A DNA stretch of 60,742 bases from JAAYZK01 sp964535025. GTDB taxonomy: Bacteria > Planctomycetota > Phycisphaerae > SM23-33 > FEN-1343. Shown in pieces: positions 7,434-16,247 of the stretch (positions are counted from its first letter, which is position 1; every line of letters starts with the position of its first letter). Both the position numbers and the translations under genes were made by a program. Below the pieces are notes generated by a model, which saw only the letters and a list, made by a program, of their open reading frames with translations, searched no databases and was not told the origin of the DNA. The stretch covers positions 1 through 60,742 of the forward strand of contig CAZHRW010000176.1 of NCBI GenBank assembly GCA_964535025.1, written 5' to 3'.

Positions 7434-8066
7434 CTACTGGCTGCAGAACTCCACGATAAGGTGCTCTTCCACGGGGATCTGCACATCCTCCCGCGTGGGC
7501 ATGGCCGTCACTGTGCCTTCCAGCTTGGTCATATCCAGACTGAGCCAGTTCTGCAGAACCGGCGCGCCCAGCTCTTCGATGTTTTGCCGGATGAGTTGCT
7601 GGCTGCGAGGGTTGTCCTTCACGGTCAACACGTCGCCCACGTCCACCAGGTAGCCGGGGCGATCGCACTTGCGGCCGTTGACGCGGATGTGTCCGTGGGC
7701 GACCAACTGGCGTGCGGCGGGGCGGCTGGGGGCGAAGCCCAGCTTGTGCACCGCGTTGTCCAGGCGGCGTTCCAGCAGGACGAGAATCGCCACGCCGGTG
7801 TTGCCCTTGGCGCGCTCGGCCATGCGGTAGTAGCGCATGAACTGCTTGTCATACACGCCGTAATACCGCTTGACCTTCTGCTTCTCCCGCAGGCGGACCC
7901 CGTACTCGCTGCCGCGACTGCGCCGCCACCCGTGCATGCCCGGGGCGTTATCGTGACCCTGCCGCTCCAGCGGATGCTTGGCGGTGCGGGAACGAATGCC
8001 CTTGAGCATCAGGTTGACGCCCTCACGGCGGTCCAGTCGAAACTTTGGTCCTGTGTACCGTCCCAT
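7434..8066 (-). CDS. rpsD: 30S ribosomal protein S4
   Basis: A 210-residue S4 starting MGRYTGPKFRLDRREG (ATG at 8066). It carries the S4 RNA-binding domain (RRLDNAVHKLGFAPSRPAARQLVAHG, residues ~100-125) and no zinc-binding cysteines at the N-terminus. S4 starts 30S assembly and, with rpsM, rpsK and rpoA, forms the alpha operon. It lies 99 bp before rpoA, a gap long enough for translational control by S4, which is known in other bacteria but not shown here. Confidence 0.96.
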   Translation of the reverse strand: MGRYTGPKFRLDRREGVNLMLKGIRSRTAKHPLERQGHDNAPGMHGWRRSRGSEYGVRLREKQKVKRYYGVYDKQFMRYYRMAERAKGNTGVAILVLLERRLDNAVHKLGFAPSRPAARQLVAHGHIRVNGRKCDRPGYLVDVGDVLTVKDNPRSQQLIRQNIEELGAPVLQNWLSLDMTKLEGTVTAMPTREDVQIPVEEHLIVEFCSQ

Positions 8067-8154
8067 CGTATTGATTGCTCCTATCGCCCGGCGTCCGGCT
8101 TGCACGCCGGCGGGTCATCACGTCCTCAGGCAACGTGCCGGTCGGCTGCGCCGC

Positions 8155-8532
8155 CTACACGCGCCGCTTCTTCCTCGGGCGGCAGCCGTTGTGGGGCAGC
8201 GGGGTGACGTCCTCGATCGAGACGATCCTCAGCCCGGCGGCCTGCAGCGCCGTCACGGCGCCCTCGCGCCCGGACCCGGGCCCGTTGACGCGGACTTCCA
8301 CCTCGGTCAGGCCCATCTTGCGGACCTTCTGAGCGCACTGCTCGGCGGCGCGCTGCGCCGCGAACGGGGTGCTCTTGCGCGAGCCCTTGAACCCGACGGT
8401 CCCGGCCGAATCGGAGGCCAGGGCCTCGCCGTTGAGATCGGTGATCGTCACCAGTGTGTTGTTGAACGACGCCTTGACGTGGGCGATGCCCTTGGCGACG
8501 TTCCGTCGGACTTTCTTGCGTGTCTTGGCCAT
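8155..8532 (-). CDS. rpsK: 30S ribosomal protein S11
   Basis: A 125-residue S11 with the conserved IAHVKASFNNTLVTITDLNG start and GPGSGREGAVTALQAAGL and DVTPLPHNGCRPRKKRRV end. It binds the 30S platform near the E site. It lies 55 bp after rpsM. Confidence 0.97.
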   Translation of the reverse strand: MAKTRKKVRRNVAKGIAHVKASFNNTLVTITDLNGEALASDSAGTVGFKGSRKSTPFAAQRAAEQCAQKVRKMGLTEVEVRVNGPGSGREGAVTALQAAGLRIVSIEDVTPLPHNGCRPRKKRRV

Positions 8533-8587
8533 CGCTTCTCCGCGTTGCGGTGCGCTGCTGTCGTCGGCCGGCGGCGCCGGCGGACGG

Positions 8588-8971
8588 TTACCTCATTTCC
8601 TTGACGCTCTTCTTGCCCGCGACGGTCTTGCGCGGTCCCTTGCGGGTCCGGGCGTTGGTCTTGGTCCGCTGGCCCCGGACGGGCAGCCCGCGGCGGTGCC
8701 GCAGGCCCCGGTAGCACGTGATGTCCCGCAGGCGGGCGATGTTCTGCGCCACCTGCCGGCGAAGCTGACCTTCGACCATGTACTCGCCGTCGAGGATGCT
8801 CGCGATCTTGCTGAGCTGACCTTCGGTGAGGTCCTTGGCCCGGACCATCGGCTCGACCTCGGCCTTCTTGCAGATCTCCGCGGCGAGGGTCGGGCCGATC
8901 CCGTAGATGTACCGCAGCGCGATCACCGTGGGCTTGTCGTTGGGAATGTCTACACCAATCAGACGTGGCAT
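8588..8971 (-). CDS. rpsM: 30S ribosomal protein S13
   Basis: A 127-residue S13 starting MPRLIGVDIPNDK, with the helix-two-turn-helix region YGIGPTLAAEICKKA and the basic tail (LPVRGQRTKTNARTRKG). It sits at the 30S head and bridges to the 50S. It begins 18 bp after rpmJ. Confidence 0.97.
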   Translation of the reverse strand: MPRLIGVDIPNDKPTVIALRYIYGIGPTLAAEICKKAEVEPMVRAKDLTEGQLSKIASILDGEYMVEGQLRRQVAQNIARLRDITCYRGLRHRRGLPVRGQRTKTNARTRKGPRKTVAGKKSVKEMR

Positions 8972-8989
8972 ATGCCGACTCCTTGCTCG

Positions 8990-9103
8990 CTAGCCTTGCC
9001 GCTGCTTGTGCCGGGGATTCGTGCAGATCACCCGCACCACGCCCTTGCGGCGGATGATCCTGCAGTTCTCGCACATTCGCTTGACCGAACTCTTCACTTT
9101 CAT
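8990..9103 (-). CDS. rpmJ: 50S ribosomal protein L36
   Basis: A 37-residue protein, MKVKSSVKRMCENCRIIRR to NPRHKQRQG. It keeps the zinc ligands: C-x2-C (residues 11 and 14), then C27 and H32. It lies in the usual place before rpsM. The infA gene normally found between map and rpmJ is missing, as only 40 bp separate them. Confidence 0.95.
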   Translation of the reverse strand: MKVKSSVKRMCENCRIIRRKGVVRVICTNPRHKQRQG

Positions 9104-9143
9104 CGCTCTTCCTGCCCGGCGGCCCACCGGCCGCACCTTCCGG

Positions 9144-9917
9144 CTATCGTCCATCCGTCAGCACGTCGACGCCGTCGGAGGTGATCGCCAGCATGTGTTC
9201 AAAATGCGCCGACGGCTTGCCGTCGGCCGTCACGACCGTCCATCCGTCCTCCAGGACCTTCACCTGCTCGGTCCCGGCGTTCACCATCGGTTCCACGGCC
9301 ACCACCAGCCCTTCGGTCAACACGATGTCGTGAGCCTTCAACGCACGGCTCACGTAGTTGGGCACCTTCGGATCCTCGTGCATCTCGGTCCCGATCCCGT
9401 GCCCGACGAACTGGCGCACGACACCGAAGTTCTCCTGGTCGGCCACGCGGACCATCTCCGCGGCAATCGCGCTCCAGCGCCGACCGGGCTGGGCCATCTC
9501 GATGGCCACCTCGAGCATCCGGCGGGTGGCGTCCACCAGCCGCCGGCGGGTCGGGTCGACCTCGCCGACGATCACCGTCGTCGCCGAGTCCCCGCAGTAG
9601 CCGTGCAGGCGAACACCGAAATCGATGCTCACCAGGTCGCCCGCGGCGATCCGCCGCTCGGACGGAATGCCGTGCACCACCTGCTCGTTGATCGAGCAGC
9701 AGATGGCGCCCGGGAACGGACCTTTCGGCCCCGGCACGCCCTTGAACAGGCACTCGGCCCCCGCCTCGGCGCAGATCCGTTCGGCTTCGGCGTTCAGCGC
9801 GGCGGTCGTCACACCGGGGGCGGCCACGGTCGCCAGGTGGTCGAGCACCTGACGCACGAGACGGCCGGCCCCACGCATCAACTCGATTTCTCGCGGGCTT
9901 TTCAGTTTGTACGCCAA
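9144..9917 (-). CDS. map: Methionine aminopeptidase, type I
   Basis: A 257-residue type Ia methionine aminopeptidase. Metal ligands appear as VSIDFGV, GYCGDSA, GHGIGTEMHEDP and AVEPMV, plus the late Glu (KVLEDGWTVVTADGKPSAHFEHM). It removes the initiator methionine from nascent proteins. The start is read as TTG at 9917 (TTG-GCG-TAC-AAA), 24 bp after the adk stop. The order secY-adk-map is the classic spc arrangement. Confidence 0.95.
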   Translation of the reverse strand: MAYKLKSPREIELMRGAGRLVRQVLDHLATVAAPGVTTAALNAEAERICAEAGAECLFKGVPGPKGPFPGAICCSINEQVVHGIPSERRIAAGDLVSIDFGVRLHGYCGDSATTVIVGEVDPTRRRLVDATRRMLEVAIEMAQPGRRWSAIAAEMVRVADQENFGVVRQFVGHGIGTEMHEDPKVPNYVSRALKAHDIVLTEGLVVAVEPMVNAGTEQVKVLEDGWTVVTADGKPSAHFEHMLAITSDGVDVLTDGR

Positions 9918-9941
9918 CGGACCTTCCTGCGTTCCGCTCGT

Positions 9942-10598
9942 CTAGGCCTTCAGCGCGGCGACCATGTCCTCGGTCACCTCGTCGGGCCGCTTGTTGCCGT
10001 CAAACTCGATGACCTTGTCGGGAGCGGTTCTCTTGTAATAGTCGATCAACGGGGCCGTCTGGGCCCGGTAGGCCTCCAGCCGCTGGCGGACCACCTCTTC
10101 GGTGTCGTCGGCGCGCTGCACGAATTCGCCCTTGTAGCCGCACTTGTCGCAGACGCCCTCGACGGCCGGCGGCATGAACGTCATGTGGTAGATCGCCCCG
10201 CATCTGGGGCAACTGCGCCGCCCGCAGATCCGCTCGATCACGGCGTCGGTCGACACGTCGATCACGGCCACCGTGTCCAGCGGCGCGCCCAGCTCGACCA
10301 GTTGGGCGTCCAGGGCCTCGGCCTGCGGCTCGGTGCGGGGGAACCCGTCCAGCAGCAGCCCCTTGGCGGCGGTGGGATCGCTGATGGCCTTGGCCATCAC
10401 GTCGACGACGACCTCATCGGGCACCAGCTCGCCGGCGTCCATGTACCGCGCGAGCGTCCGGCCCAGGTCGCTGCCGGAGGCCTTTTCGGCGCGGAGGATG
10501 TCGCCGGAGGACAGGTGGAGCATGTCGAATGTCTCCGCCAGCCGCTTGGCCTGGGTGCCCTTGCCCGCCCCGGGGGCGCCGAGAAGAACGATTCTCAT
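9942..10598 (-). CDS. adk: Adenylate kinase (zinc-LID type)
   Basis: A 218-residue adenylate kinase with P-loop GAPGAGKGTQA, DGFPRTEPQAE, and a long LID. The LID holds a zinc ribbon CPRCGAIYH...CDKCG (four cysteines) as in Gram-positive-type enzymes. It interconverts ATP, ADP and AMP. Its ATG overlaps the secY stop in TGATG, implying coupled translation. Confidence 0.96.
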   Translation of the reverse strand: MRIVLLGAPGAGKGTQAKRLAETFDMLHLSSGDILRAEKASGSDLGRTLARYMDAGELVPDEVVVDVMAKAISDPTAAKGLLLDGFPRTEPQAEALDAQLVELGAPLDTVAVIDVSTDAVIERICGRRSCPRCGAIYHMTFMPPAVEGVCDKCGYKGEFVQRADDTEEVVRQRLEAYRAQTAPLIDYYKRTAPDKVIEFDGNKRPDEVTEDMVAALKA

Positions 10599-12157
10599 CA
10601 GCGGGCTCCTTTGATCTTGATGTTATCGCCGAGGAAGCCGCCGTAATTCCTCATGACCAACTGGGCTTCGATCCGCTGGACCACGTCCAGCGCCACCGAC
10701 ACGGTGATCAGCAGGCCCGTCCCGCCCAGGAAGGCCGCGATCGAGTAGGGGATCTCCATCCACAACGTGATGAGGGTCGGAATCACCGCAATCAGGGCCA
10801 GGAACGCGGCCCCGCAGTAGGTAATCCGCTCCATGACCCGCTCGAGGTATTCGGCCGTTCGCCGCCCCGGTCGCAGGCCCGGGATGAAGCTGCCGGAATC
10901 CCGCAGTTGGTCGGCCATCTCCTTGGGCTTGAACTGGACGGTGGTCCAGAAGTAGGCGAAGAAGAAGATCAGGCCGATGTAGCACAGCCAGTACAGGTAG
11001 CTGTCCTGTGCGAAGCTCCGCATGAGAAAGCCAAGAATCCTCGAATCCCCCCAGAACCGGCCCAACCAGCCGAGGATGGCCCCGGGGAAGATCATCAGCG
11101 CGCTGGTGAAGATAATGGGCATGACGCCGCCGTGATTGACGCGCAGGGGCAGGTAGTGCCGCTGCCCGCCGTACACCCGTCGTCCGCGGGTCATCTTGGC
11201 CTGCTGGATGGGGATCCGCCGCTGGCCCTGGGTGATCAGGATCGCCCCGGCGATCACGGCGACGAACATGGCGGCCAATCCGACGAGCTTCAACGGCCCG
11301 ATCTTGCCGGTCTCGCCGGCGAAGGTCCAGGTCGCGCTGCTGAAGAGCATCACGAACGCCTGGGGCATGCGGGCGACGATGCCGGCCATGATCAGCAGGC
11401 TGATGCCGTTGCCGATCCCGTACTCGTCGATCTGTTCGCCCAGCCACATCAGGAACACGGTGCCGGTGGTCATGGCCAGGACGCCCATGATGGTCGTCAG
11501 CGGGCCGCCCCACCCGGGGTAGAACTCCGAGGAGAAATTCACCCAGAACGACGCCTGGATCAGGCACAGGGCGACGGTCGCGTAGCGGGTGTACTCCTGG
11601 ATCTTCCGGCGGCCGGCCTCGCCCTCGCGTTGGAGCCGTTCGATGGACGGCACGACGGTGCCCAGCAGTTGGAAGATAATCGACGCGGTGATGTACGGCA
11701 TGATGCCCAAGCCGAAGATGGTGGACATCTGCAGGTTCCCGCCGGTGTAGAGGGCCACGGTCTGGAGGATGGTGCCGAGCGCCTCGCCTTCGGCGGCCTG
11801 GGCCTGGGCGGTCATGGCCTCCTGGTTGAGCCCGGGGATCGGGATCCAGTAGCCGATCCGGTAGATCGCCAGCAGGCCGACGGTGAAGCCGAGTTTCCGG
11901 ACGAGTTCCGGGATGGAGAAGATATTCTCCATGATGCGGCGCAGGCGGGTGCGGGCGATCACGGTGAGGTAAAAGCCGCCCAGCAGCGCCACGGCCAGCA
12001 CCAGCATGCCGATGGGCCAGCCCAGGCGAGCGGCATCGACGGACTCGGCCTGGAGGACCTCCATAATGCGCAGGAGGCCTTCCCGAATGCCCAGCCATGC
12101 CGCGATGGCAACCACGACGGCGCCGCTGACCAGCCTGAAGATGCTAAACGCTTTCAT
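10598..12157 (-). CDS. secY: Protein translocase subunit SecY, N-terminally extended
   Basis: The SecY core begins around residue 79 (ENIFSIPELVRKLGFTVGLL) and contains PIPGLN in the first helix/plug region, the middle helices, and the cytoplasmic loop MADQLRDSGSFIPGLRPG. The ten-helix channel moves proteins across or into the membrane with SecE. In front of it are about 78 extra residues with two more hydrophobic segments (residues ~4-24 and ~46-68). The ATG at 12157 leaves only 23 bp after rplO. The internal Met79 has no visible ribosome binding site, so the long form is preferred. Confidence 0.92.
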   Translation of the reverse strand: MKAFSIFRLVSGAVVVAIAAWLGIREGLLRIMEVLQAESVDAARLGWPIGMLVLAVALLGGFYLTVIARTRLRRIMENIFSIPELVRKLGFTVGLLAIYRIGYWIPIPGLNQEAMTAQAQAAEGEALGTILQTVALYTGGNLQMSTIFGLGIMPYITASIIFQLLGTVVPSIERLQREGEAGRRKIQEYTRYATVALCLIQASFWVNFSSEFYPGWGGPLTTIMGVLAMTTGTVFLMWLGEQIDEYGIGNGISLLIMAGIVARMPQAFVMLFSSATWTFAGETGKIGPLKLVGLAAMFVAVIAGAILITQGQRRIPIQQAKMTRGRRVYGGQRHYLPLRVNHGGVMPIIFTSALMIFPGAILGWLGRFWGDSRILGFLMRSFAQDSYLYWLCYIGLIFFFAYFWTTVQFKPKEMADQLRDSGSFIPGLRPGRRTAEYLERVMERITYCGAAFLALIAVIPTLITLWMEIPYSIAAFLGGTGLLITVSVALDVVQRIEAQLVMRNYGGFLGDNIKIKGAR

Positions 12158-12180
12158 CCGTCACTCTCACCCGTCTGGGC

Positions 12181-12633
12181 CTACGCCTCGGTGCACTCCA
12201 GCGAGCCGCCGGCGGCGGCCACCTTTTCGGCGGCGCCGGCGGAGGCGCGGGTCACCCGAACCGTAAGCTTGTGTGTCAATTCACCATCGCCGAGCAGCTT
12301 CACGACGGCGTCGGCCCGCTCGATCAGTCCCTTGGCGGCCAGGGCCTCGGCGTCGACGGTCTGGCCGTCGGCGAAGGCGCGCTGGAGGTCCCGCACGTTG
12401 ACAGTCTCGACGCCCTTGGCGAAGGCGGCATTGTTGAACCCGCGTTTGGGCACCCGTCGGATCTGCGGGTTCGTGCCGCCCTCGAAGCCCAACAGGGCGC
12501 CGGCGCCGCTGCGCTGCCCGTAGCCCTTGTGCCCGCGTCCGGCGGTCTTGCCCCGCCCGCTGCCGCGGCCGCGGCCGACGCGCCGACGGCGTTTGCGCCG
12601 CCCGGCCGCCGAGAGAATCTCGTCTAACCTCAT
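12181..12633 (-). CDS. rplO: 50S ribosomal protein L15
   Basis: A 150-residue L15 with the Gly/Arg-rich N-terminus (GRGRGSGRGKTAGRGHKGYG) and core GFEGGTNPQIRRVPKRGF. Its ATG overlaps the rpsE stop as ATGA. No L30 gene fits between rpsE and rplO. Confidence 0.96.
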   Translation of the reverse strand: MRLDEILSAAGRRKRRRRVGRGRGSGRGKTAGRGHKGYGQRSGAGALLGFEGGTNPQIRRVPKRGFNNAAFAKGVETVNVRDLQRAFADGQTVDAEALAAKGLIERADAVVKLLGDGELTHKLTVRVTRASAGAAEKVAAAGGSLECTEA

Positions 12634-13148
12634 TGCTCGATCTCCACGCCTCGGATCTCGGCGACCTGCTCGGCCGTCCGCAGCCGCGCCAGCGCATCCA
12701 TGGTGGCCTTGACCAGGTTCTTGGGGCTGGTGGATCCGTAGGCCTTGGTCAGCACGTCCTTGACGCCGGCCAGTTCCAGCATCGGCCGGATGTTCTTGCC
12801 CGCGATGACGCCCGTCCCTTCGCGGGCGGGCACCATCACGATGCGGGAGGCCCCGAAGCGGCCGATGATCTTGTGGGGGATCGTGTTGCCCTTCAGCGCG
12901 ATATCGACGAGGTTCTTGCGGGCCTCCTTGATGCCCTTGTCCACCGACATCGGCACTTCCTTGGCCTTGCCGTATCCGATGCCGATCTTCCCGTTGCGGT
13001 CGCCCACCACGACCAGCGCGGCGAAGCTGAACCGCCGCCCGCCCTTGACGACGCAGGCGCAACGGTAGATCTTCACCACGTGGTCTTCGAACGCGTCATC
13101 GCTTTCGCGAACGGGCTCGCGTCCTCGCGGTCTTCGATTCAGAGCCAA
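12630..13148 (-). CDS. rpsE: 30S ribosomal protein S5
   Basis: A 172-residue S5 with DHVVKIYRCACVVKGGRRFSF, the double-stranded-RNA-binding domain, and GTGVIAGKNIRPMLELAG. The start is read as TTG at 13148 (MALNRRPRG) because GGGAG lies 7 nt upstream and family similarity begins there; the open frame upstream has none. S5 contributes to decoding fidelity. About 110 bp separate it from rplR. Confidence 0.93.
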   Translation of the reverse strand: MALNRRPRGREPVRESDDAFEDHVVKIYRCACVVKGGRRFSFAALVVVGDRNGKIGIGYGKAKEVPMSVDKGIKEARKNLVDIALKGNTIPHKIIGRFGASRIVMVPAREGTGVIAGKNIRPMLELAGVKDVLTKAYGSTSPKNLVKATMDALARLRTAEQVAEIRGVEIEQ

Positions 13149-13257
13149 GATAATGCTCCCGTAGCTAAACTTTGCGTCGGCGGGGGGTCTTGCCCCGGGC
13201 CCGTGGGGACACTCGTCTTCCCGCACCGGCCGCTGCCGCCGCCGCCGTCGTTGTGTC

Positions 13258-13623
13258 CTAGAATGCCAACCCGCCTTCGCGCGCCGACTCGGCCAGGGCC
13301 TTGACCCGCCCGTGATAGCGGTAGCCGTTGCGGTCGAAGACGATCGTCTTGATGCCGGCCTGCGTGGCCTTGGCGGCCAGGGCCTGGCCCACGCGGGCGG
13401 CCGCACCGACGTTGCCGCCGTAGCCGGCGCCGTCGGCGTCCTTGTCCCGCGTCGACGCGGCGACGAGGGTCACGCCCCGGTCGTCGTCGATGATCTGGGC
13501 ATAGATGTTCTTATGGGAACGGAACACCGTCAGGCGAGGCCGTTCGGCCGTCCCGCTCACCTTGCCGCGCACGCGGCGTTTACGCCGCTGCCGCTGATGG
13601 ATTTTCTTGTTGATCGCCTTCAT
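13258..13623 (-). CDS. rplR: 50S ribosomal protein L18
   Basis: A 121-residue L18 with RLTVFRSHKNIYAQIIDDD and the C-terminal FDRNGYRYHGRVKALAESAREGGL. It binds 5S rRNA with L5 in the central protuberance. It lies 53 bp after rplF. Confidence 0.97.
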   Translation of the reverse strand: MKAINKKIHQRQRRKRRVRGKVSGTAERPRLTVFRSHKNIYAQIIDDDRGVTLVAASTRDKDADGAGYGGNVGAAARVGQALAAKATQAGIKTIVFDRNGYRYHGRVKALAESAREGGLAF

Positions 13624-13676
13624 TGGACTGCATCCTCTCCGGCCCGCGGGCCGGCCACGGGTCCGTCATGCCGTCA

Positions 13677-14255
13677 TCAGCCGCCGGCGCCGGCAAAGGC
13701 CTTGCCGACCTTGCGGACAATGTGCTCGCCGGCGTAGCGGATCCCCTTGCCCTTGTAGGGCTCGGGCTTGCGAGCGCGTTTGCACCGGGCGGCGAATTCG
13801 CCGACGGCCTGCTTGTCGATGCCGGTGATGGCGAACCGCGCCGGGTCGTTGTCGCCGCGAGCCGCCGGCGTCGTCACCTCCACGGTCACGCCGTCGGGGA
13901 TCTTCAGTTGGATCGGATGGGCGTACCCGCACGTCAGCGCGAGCGTCTGGCCCTGAACGTTCACGGAGAAGCCCACGCCGTACAGTTCCATATCCTCGCG
14001 GAAGCCGGCGCTGACGCCTTCGACCATATTGGCGATCAGCGACCGTGTCAGTCCGTGCAGGCTGCGGCTGAACCGCTCGTCATCGGACCGCTCGACGATC
14101 ACGGCCTTGGTGTCGTCGTCGAGGCGAACGGAGATCCGTTCGTGGTGCGTCCACGCCAGTTTGCCCTTGGGCCCTTCGACGCTGATTTCCCGTCCGTTCA
14201 GCTTGACGCTGACGTGGTCGGGCAGCGGGATCGGTTTCTTGCCTATGCGAGACAT
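13677..14255 (-). CDS. rplF: 50S ribosomal protein L6
   Basis: A 192-residue L6 starting MSRIGKKPIPLPDHVSVKL, with the two duplicated alpha/beta domains. The end KRARKPEPYKGKGIRYAGEH is the conserved C-terminal site near the factor-binding region. It begins 9 bp after rpsH. Confidence 0.97.
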   Translation of the reverse strand: MSRIGKKPIPLPDHVSVKLNGREISVEGPKGKLAWTHHERISVRLDDDTKAVIVERSDDERFSRSLHGLTRSLIANMVEGVSAGFREDMELYGVGFSVNVQGQTLALTCGYAHPIQLKIPDGVTVEVTTPAARGDNDPARFAITGIDKQAVGEFAARCKRARKPEPYKGKGIRYAGEHIVRKVGKAFAGAGG

Positions 14256-14264
14256 CAGACACCT

Positions 14265-14663
14265 CTAGTACACGGTGCACAGCACTTCGCCGCCGACGTT
14301 GGCCTGGCGCGCCTGGCGGTCGCTCATGACGCCCCGGCTGGTGGAGACGATCGCCACGCCCAGCCCGTCCAGCGGCCGGGGAATCTCGGCCGCGCCGCTG
14401 TAGACGCGACAACCCGGGCGGCTGACGCGCTGGAGGTCGCTGACGATCTGCTCGCCGCCGGGACCGTACCGCAGATACACGCGGAGCAGGCCCTGCTTGC
14501 CGTCCTCGATGCGCTTGTAGTCCTCGATGTACCCTTCGCTCTTGAGGACCTCGCAGATGCCGGCACACACCTTCGACGCGCGCACGTTCACGTGCTTGCG
14601 GCGGACGCGGGCGGCGTTGCGGATCCGCGTGAGCATGTCAGCAATCGGGTCGCTAAGACTCAT
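14265..14663 (-). CDS. rpsH: 30S ribosomal protein S8
   Basis: A 132-residue S8 starting MSLSDPIADMLTRIRNA and ending with STSRGVMSDRQARQANVGGE, the conserved 16S-binding C-terminal domain. S8 is the translational repressor of the spc operon in enterobacteria; no leader target was identified here. It begins 12 bp after rpsN. Confidence 0.97.
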   Translation of the reverse strand: MSLSDPIADMLTRIRNAARVRRKHVNVRASKVCAGICEVLKSEGYIEDYKRIEDGKQGLLRVYLRYGPGGEQIVSDLQRVSRPGCRVYSGAAEIPRPLDGLGVAIVSTSRGVMSDRQARQANVGGEVLCTVY

Positions 14664-14675
14664 GATCAGGATCCT

Positions 14676-14861
14676 CTACCAGCTGGCCTTCTTGAGGCCG
14701 GGAATCTTTCCTTCGTTGGCCAATGTCCGCAGGCAGATGCGACAGATGCGGAACTTGCGATACACCGCCCGCGGGCGGCCGCACAACTCGCACCGGCGCT
14801 GCGTGCGACTGGCGAACTTGGGTTGACCGGCGGCCTGTAATCTCTGGGCTTTCGTTGCCAT
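14676..14861 (-). CDS. rpsN: 30S ribosomal protein S14, zinc-binding short form
   Basis: A 61-residue type Z S14 with two C-x2-C knuckles (CELCGRP and CRICLR) and the C-terminal GKIPGLKKASW. It is the short zinc-dependent paralog, not the ~100-residue zinc-free form. It begins 17 bp after rplE. Confidence 0.97.
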   Translation of the reverse strand: MATKAQRLQAAGQPKFASRTQRRCELCGRPRAVYRKFRICRICLRTLANEGKIPGLKKASW

Positions 14862-14878
14862 CGATGGTGTTGTCCTCT

Positions 14879-15427
14879 TTATTCCACGGGCCTGAACGGC
14901 ATGCCCAACAGACTCAGCAGCCGCCGTGCTTCCTCGTCGCTGGCCGCCGTGGTCGAAAAGGCGATGTTCATGCCTTGGGTAAACTGCACCTTGTCGGGGT
15001 TGATCTCGGGGAACAGGGTCTGCTCGGTCAGCCCCATGTTGTAGTTGCCGCGCCCGTCGAAGGCGTTGGGGTTGAGCCCGCGGAAGTCCTTGACCCGCGG
15101 GATGGCCACCATCACCAGGCGGTCGAGGAACTCGTACATCCGGTCCCGCCGCAGCGTGACCTTCAGGCCGACGTCCATGCCCTCGCGCAGCCGGAAATTG
15201 CTGACCGACTGGCGCGCCTTGGTCACGACGGGCCGCTGGCCGGTGATCGCCGCCAGTTCCTTCAGGGCGGCCTCGAGGCGGTTGGCCTCGCGGGCGGTCT
15301 GGCCCATGCCCATGCTCACGGTGATCTTGACCAGCCGCGCCACGCTCATCGGGTTGTCGTGGCCGAACTCGCTGGCCAGGGCCGGGGCGATCTCGTTTTT
15401 GTAGCGTTCTTCCAAGCGTGCAACCAT
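14879..15427 (-). CDS. rplE: 50S ribosomal protein L5
   Basis: A 182-residue L5 with RLVKITVSMGMG, RQSVSNFRLREGMDVGLKVTLR and a MNIAFSTTAASDEEARRLL end. It binds 5S rRNA and contacts P-site tRNA. It begins 11 bp after rplX. Confidence 0.97.
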   Translation of the reverse strand: MVARLEERYKNEIAPALASEFGHDNPMSVARLVKITVSMGMGQTAREANRLEAALKELAAITGQRPVVTKARQSVSNFRLREGMDVGLKVTLRRDRMYEFLDRLVMVAIPRVKDFRGLNPNAFDGRGNYNMGLTEQTLFPEINPDKVQFTQGMNIAFSTTAASDEEARRLLSLLGMPFRPVE

Positions 15428-15438
15428 CGCGGAGGTTC

Positions 15439-15780
15439 CTACGATTTCTTCGCCTTGCTCACCGTGCCCAGCGACTCGCCGGACACCTTGGCGTAGCGTT
15501 CCTTGACCCCGTCGTCGGTGAAGCGGAACCCGACGCGGGTGGGCCGGTCGGTCTTGGGGTCGACCACCATCACGTTGGAGAGTGCCAGGGGCATCTCCTT
15601 CTGGATGCGTCCGCCCTGCGGGTGCTCCCGCGAGGGGCGCATGTGCTTATAGACGCGGTTGACGCCCTGCACCAGGACCTTGCCGCGCTGCGGCTCGACC
15701 CGGAGCACTTCGCCGCGCTTGCCGAGGTCCTTGCCGGCAATCACTTCAACGGTATCGCCTTTTCGAATCTTGCTTGCCAT
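15439..15780 (-). CDS. rplX: 50S ribosomal protein L24
   Basis: A 113-residue L24 with the N-terminal KOW motif (KIRKGDTVEVIAGKDLGKRG) and GVNRVYKHMRPS. It starts 50S assembly near the exit tunnel. It begins 13 bp after rplN. Confidence 0.97.
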   Translation of the reverse strand: MASKIRKGDTVEVIAGKDLGKRGEVLRVEPQRGKVLVQGVNRVYKHMRPSREHPQGGRIQKEMPLALSNVMVVDPKTDRPTRVGFRFTDDGVKERYAKVSGESLGTVSKAKKS

Positions 15781-15793
15781 GGTTCTGATCCGT

Positions 15794-16180
15794 TCACACC
15801 ACGTCGCTGGCCAGCGACACGATCTTCATGTAGTTTTTCTCGCGAAGCTCGCGGGCGACGGCGCCGAAGATACGGGTGCCGCGCGGGTCGCCCCGCTCGT
15901 CGACGATCACCGCCGCGTTGGAATCGAACCGCACGTAGCTGCCGTCCATCCGTCGGACGGGTTTGCGGGTCCGGACGATCACGCAGCGGACGACGTCGCC
16001 TTTCTTGACGTCCCCGCCGGGGATCGCCTTCTTGACGCTGCACAGGATGACATCGCCGACGCTCGCGGCCTTGCGCGTCTTGCGTCCGCGGGCGGTCGAC
16101 CCGCCCAGCACCTTGATGCACTGGGCGATGGTCGCGCCGCTGTTGTCGGCGATTCGTAGTCTGCTTTCTGCCTGAATCAC
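15794..16180 (-). CDS. rplN: 50S ribosomal protein L14
   Basis: A 128-residue L14 (MIQAESRLRIADNSGA to ELREKNYMKIVSLASDVV) that sits at the intersubunit bridge. The start is GTG at 16180, with an AGG-rich stretch upstream. It begins about 70 bp after rpsQ. Confidence 0.96.
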   Translation of the reverse strand: MIQAESRLRIADNSGATIAQCIKVLGGSTARGRKTRKAASVGDVILCSVKKAIPGGDVKKGDVVRCVIVRTRKPVRRMDGSYVRFDSNAAVIVDERGDPRGTRIFGAVARELREKNYMKIVSLASDVV

Positions 16181-16247
16181 TGGTCCTACCTCACGAACGC
16201 CCGCGGCCGGCGGCCGCGACGTCCCGTCTGCCGCCCGCGCTGTTCGC

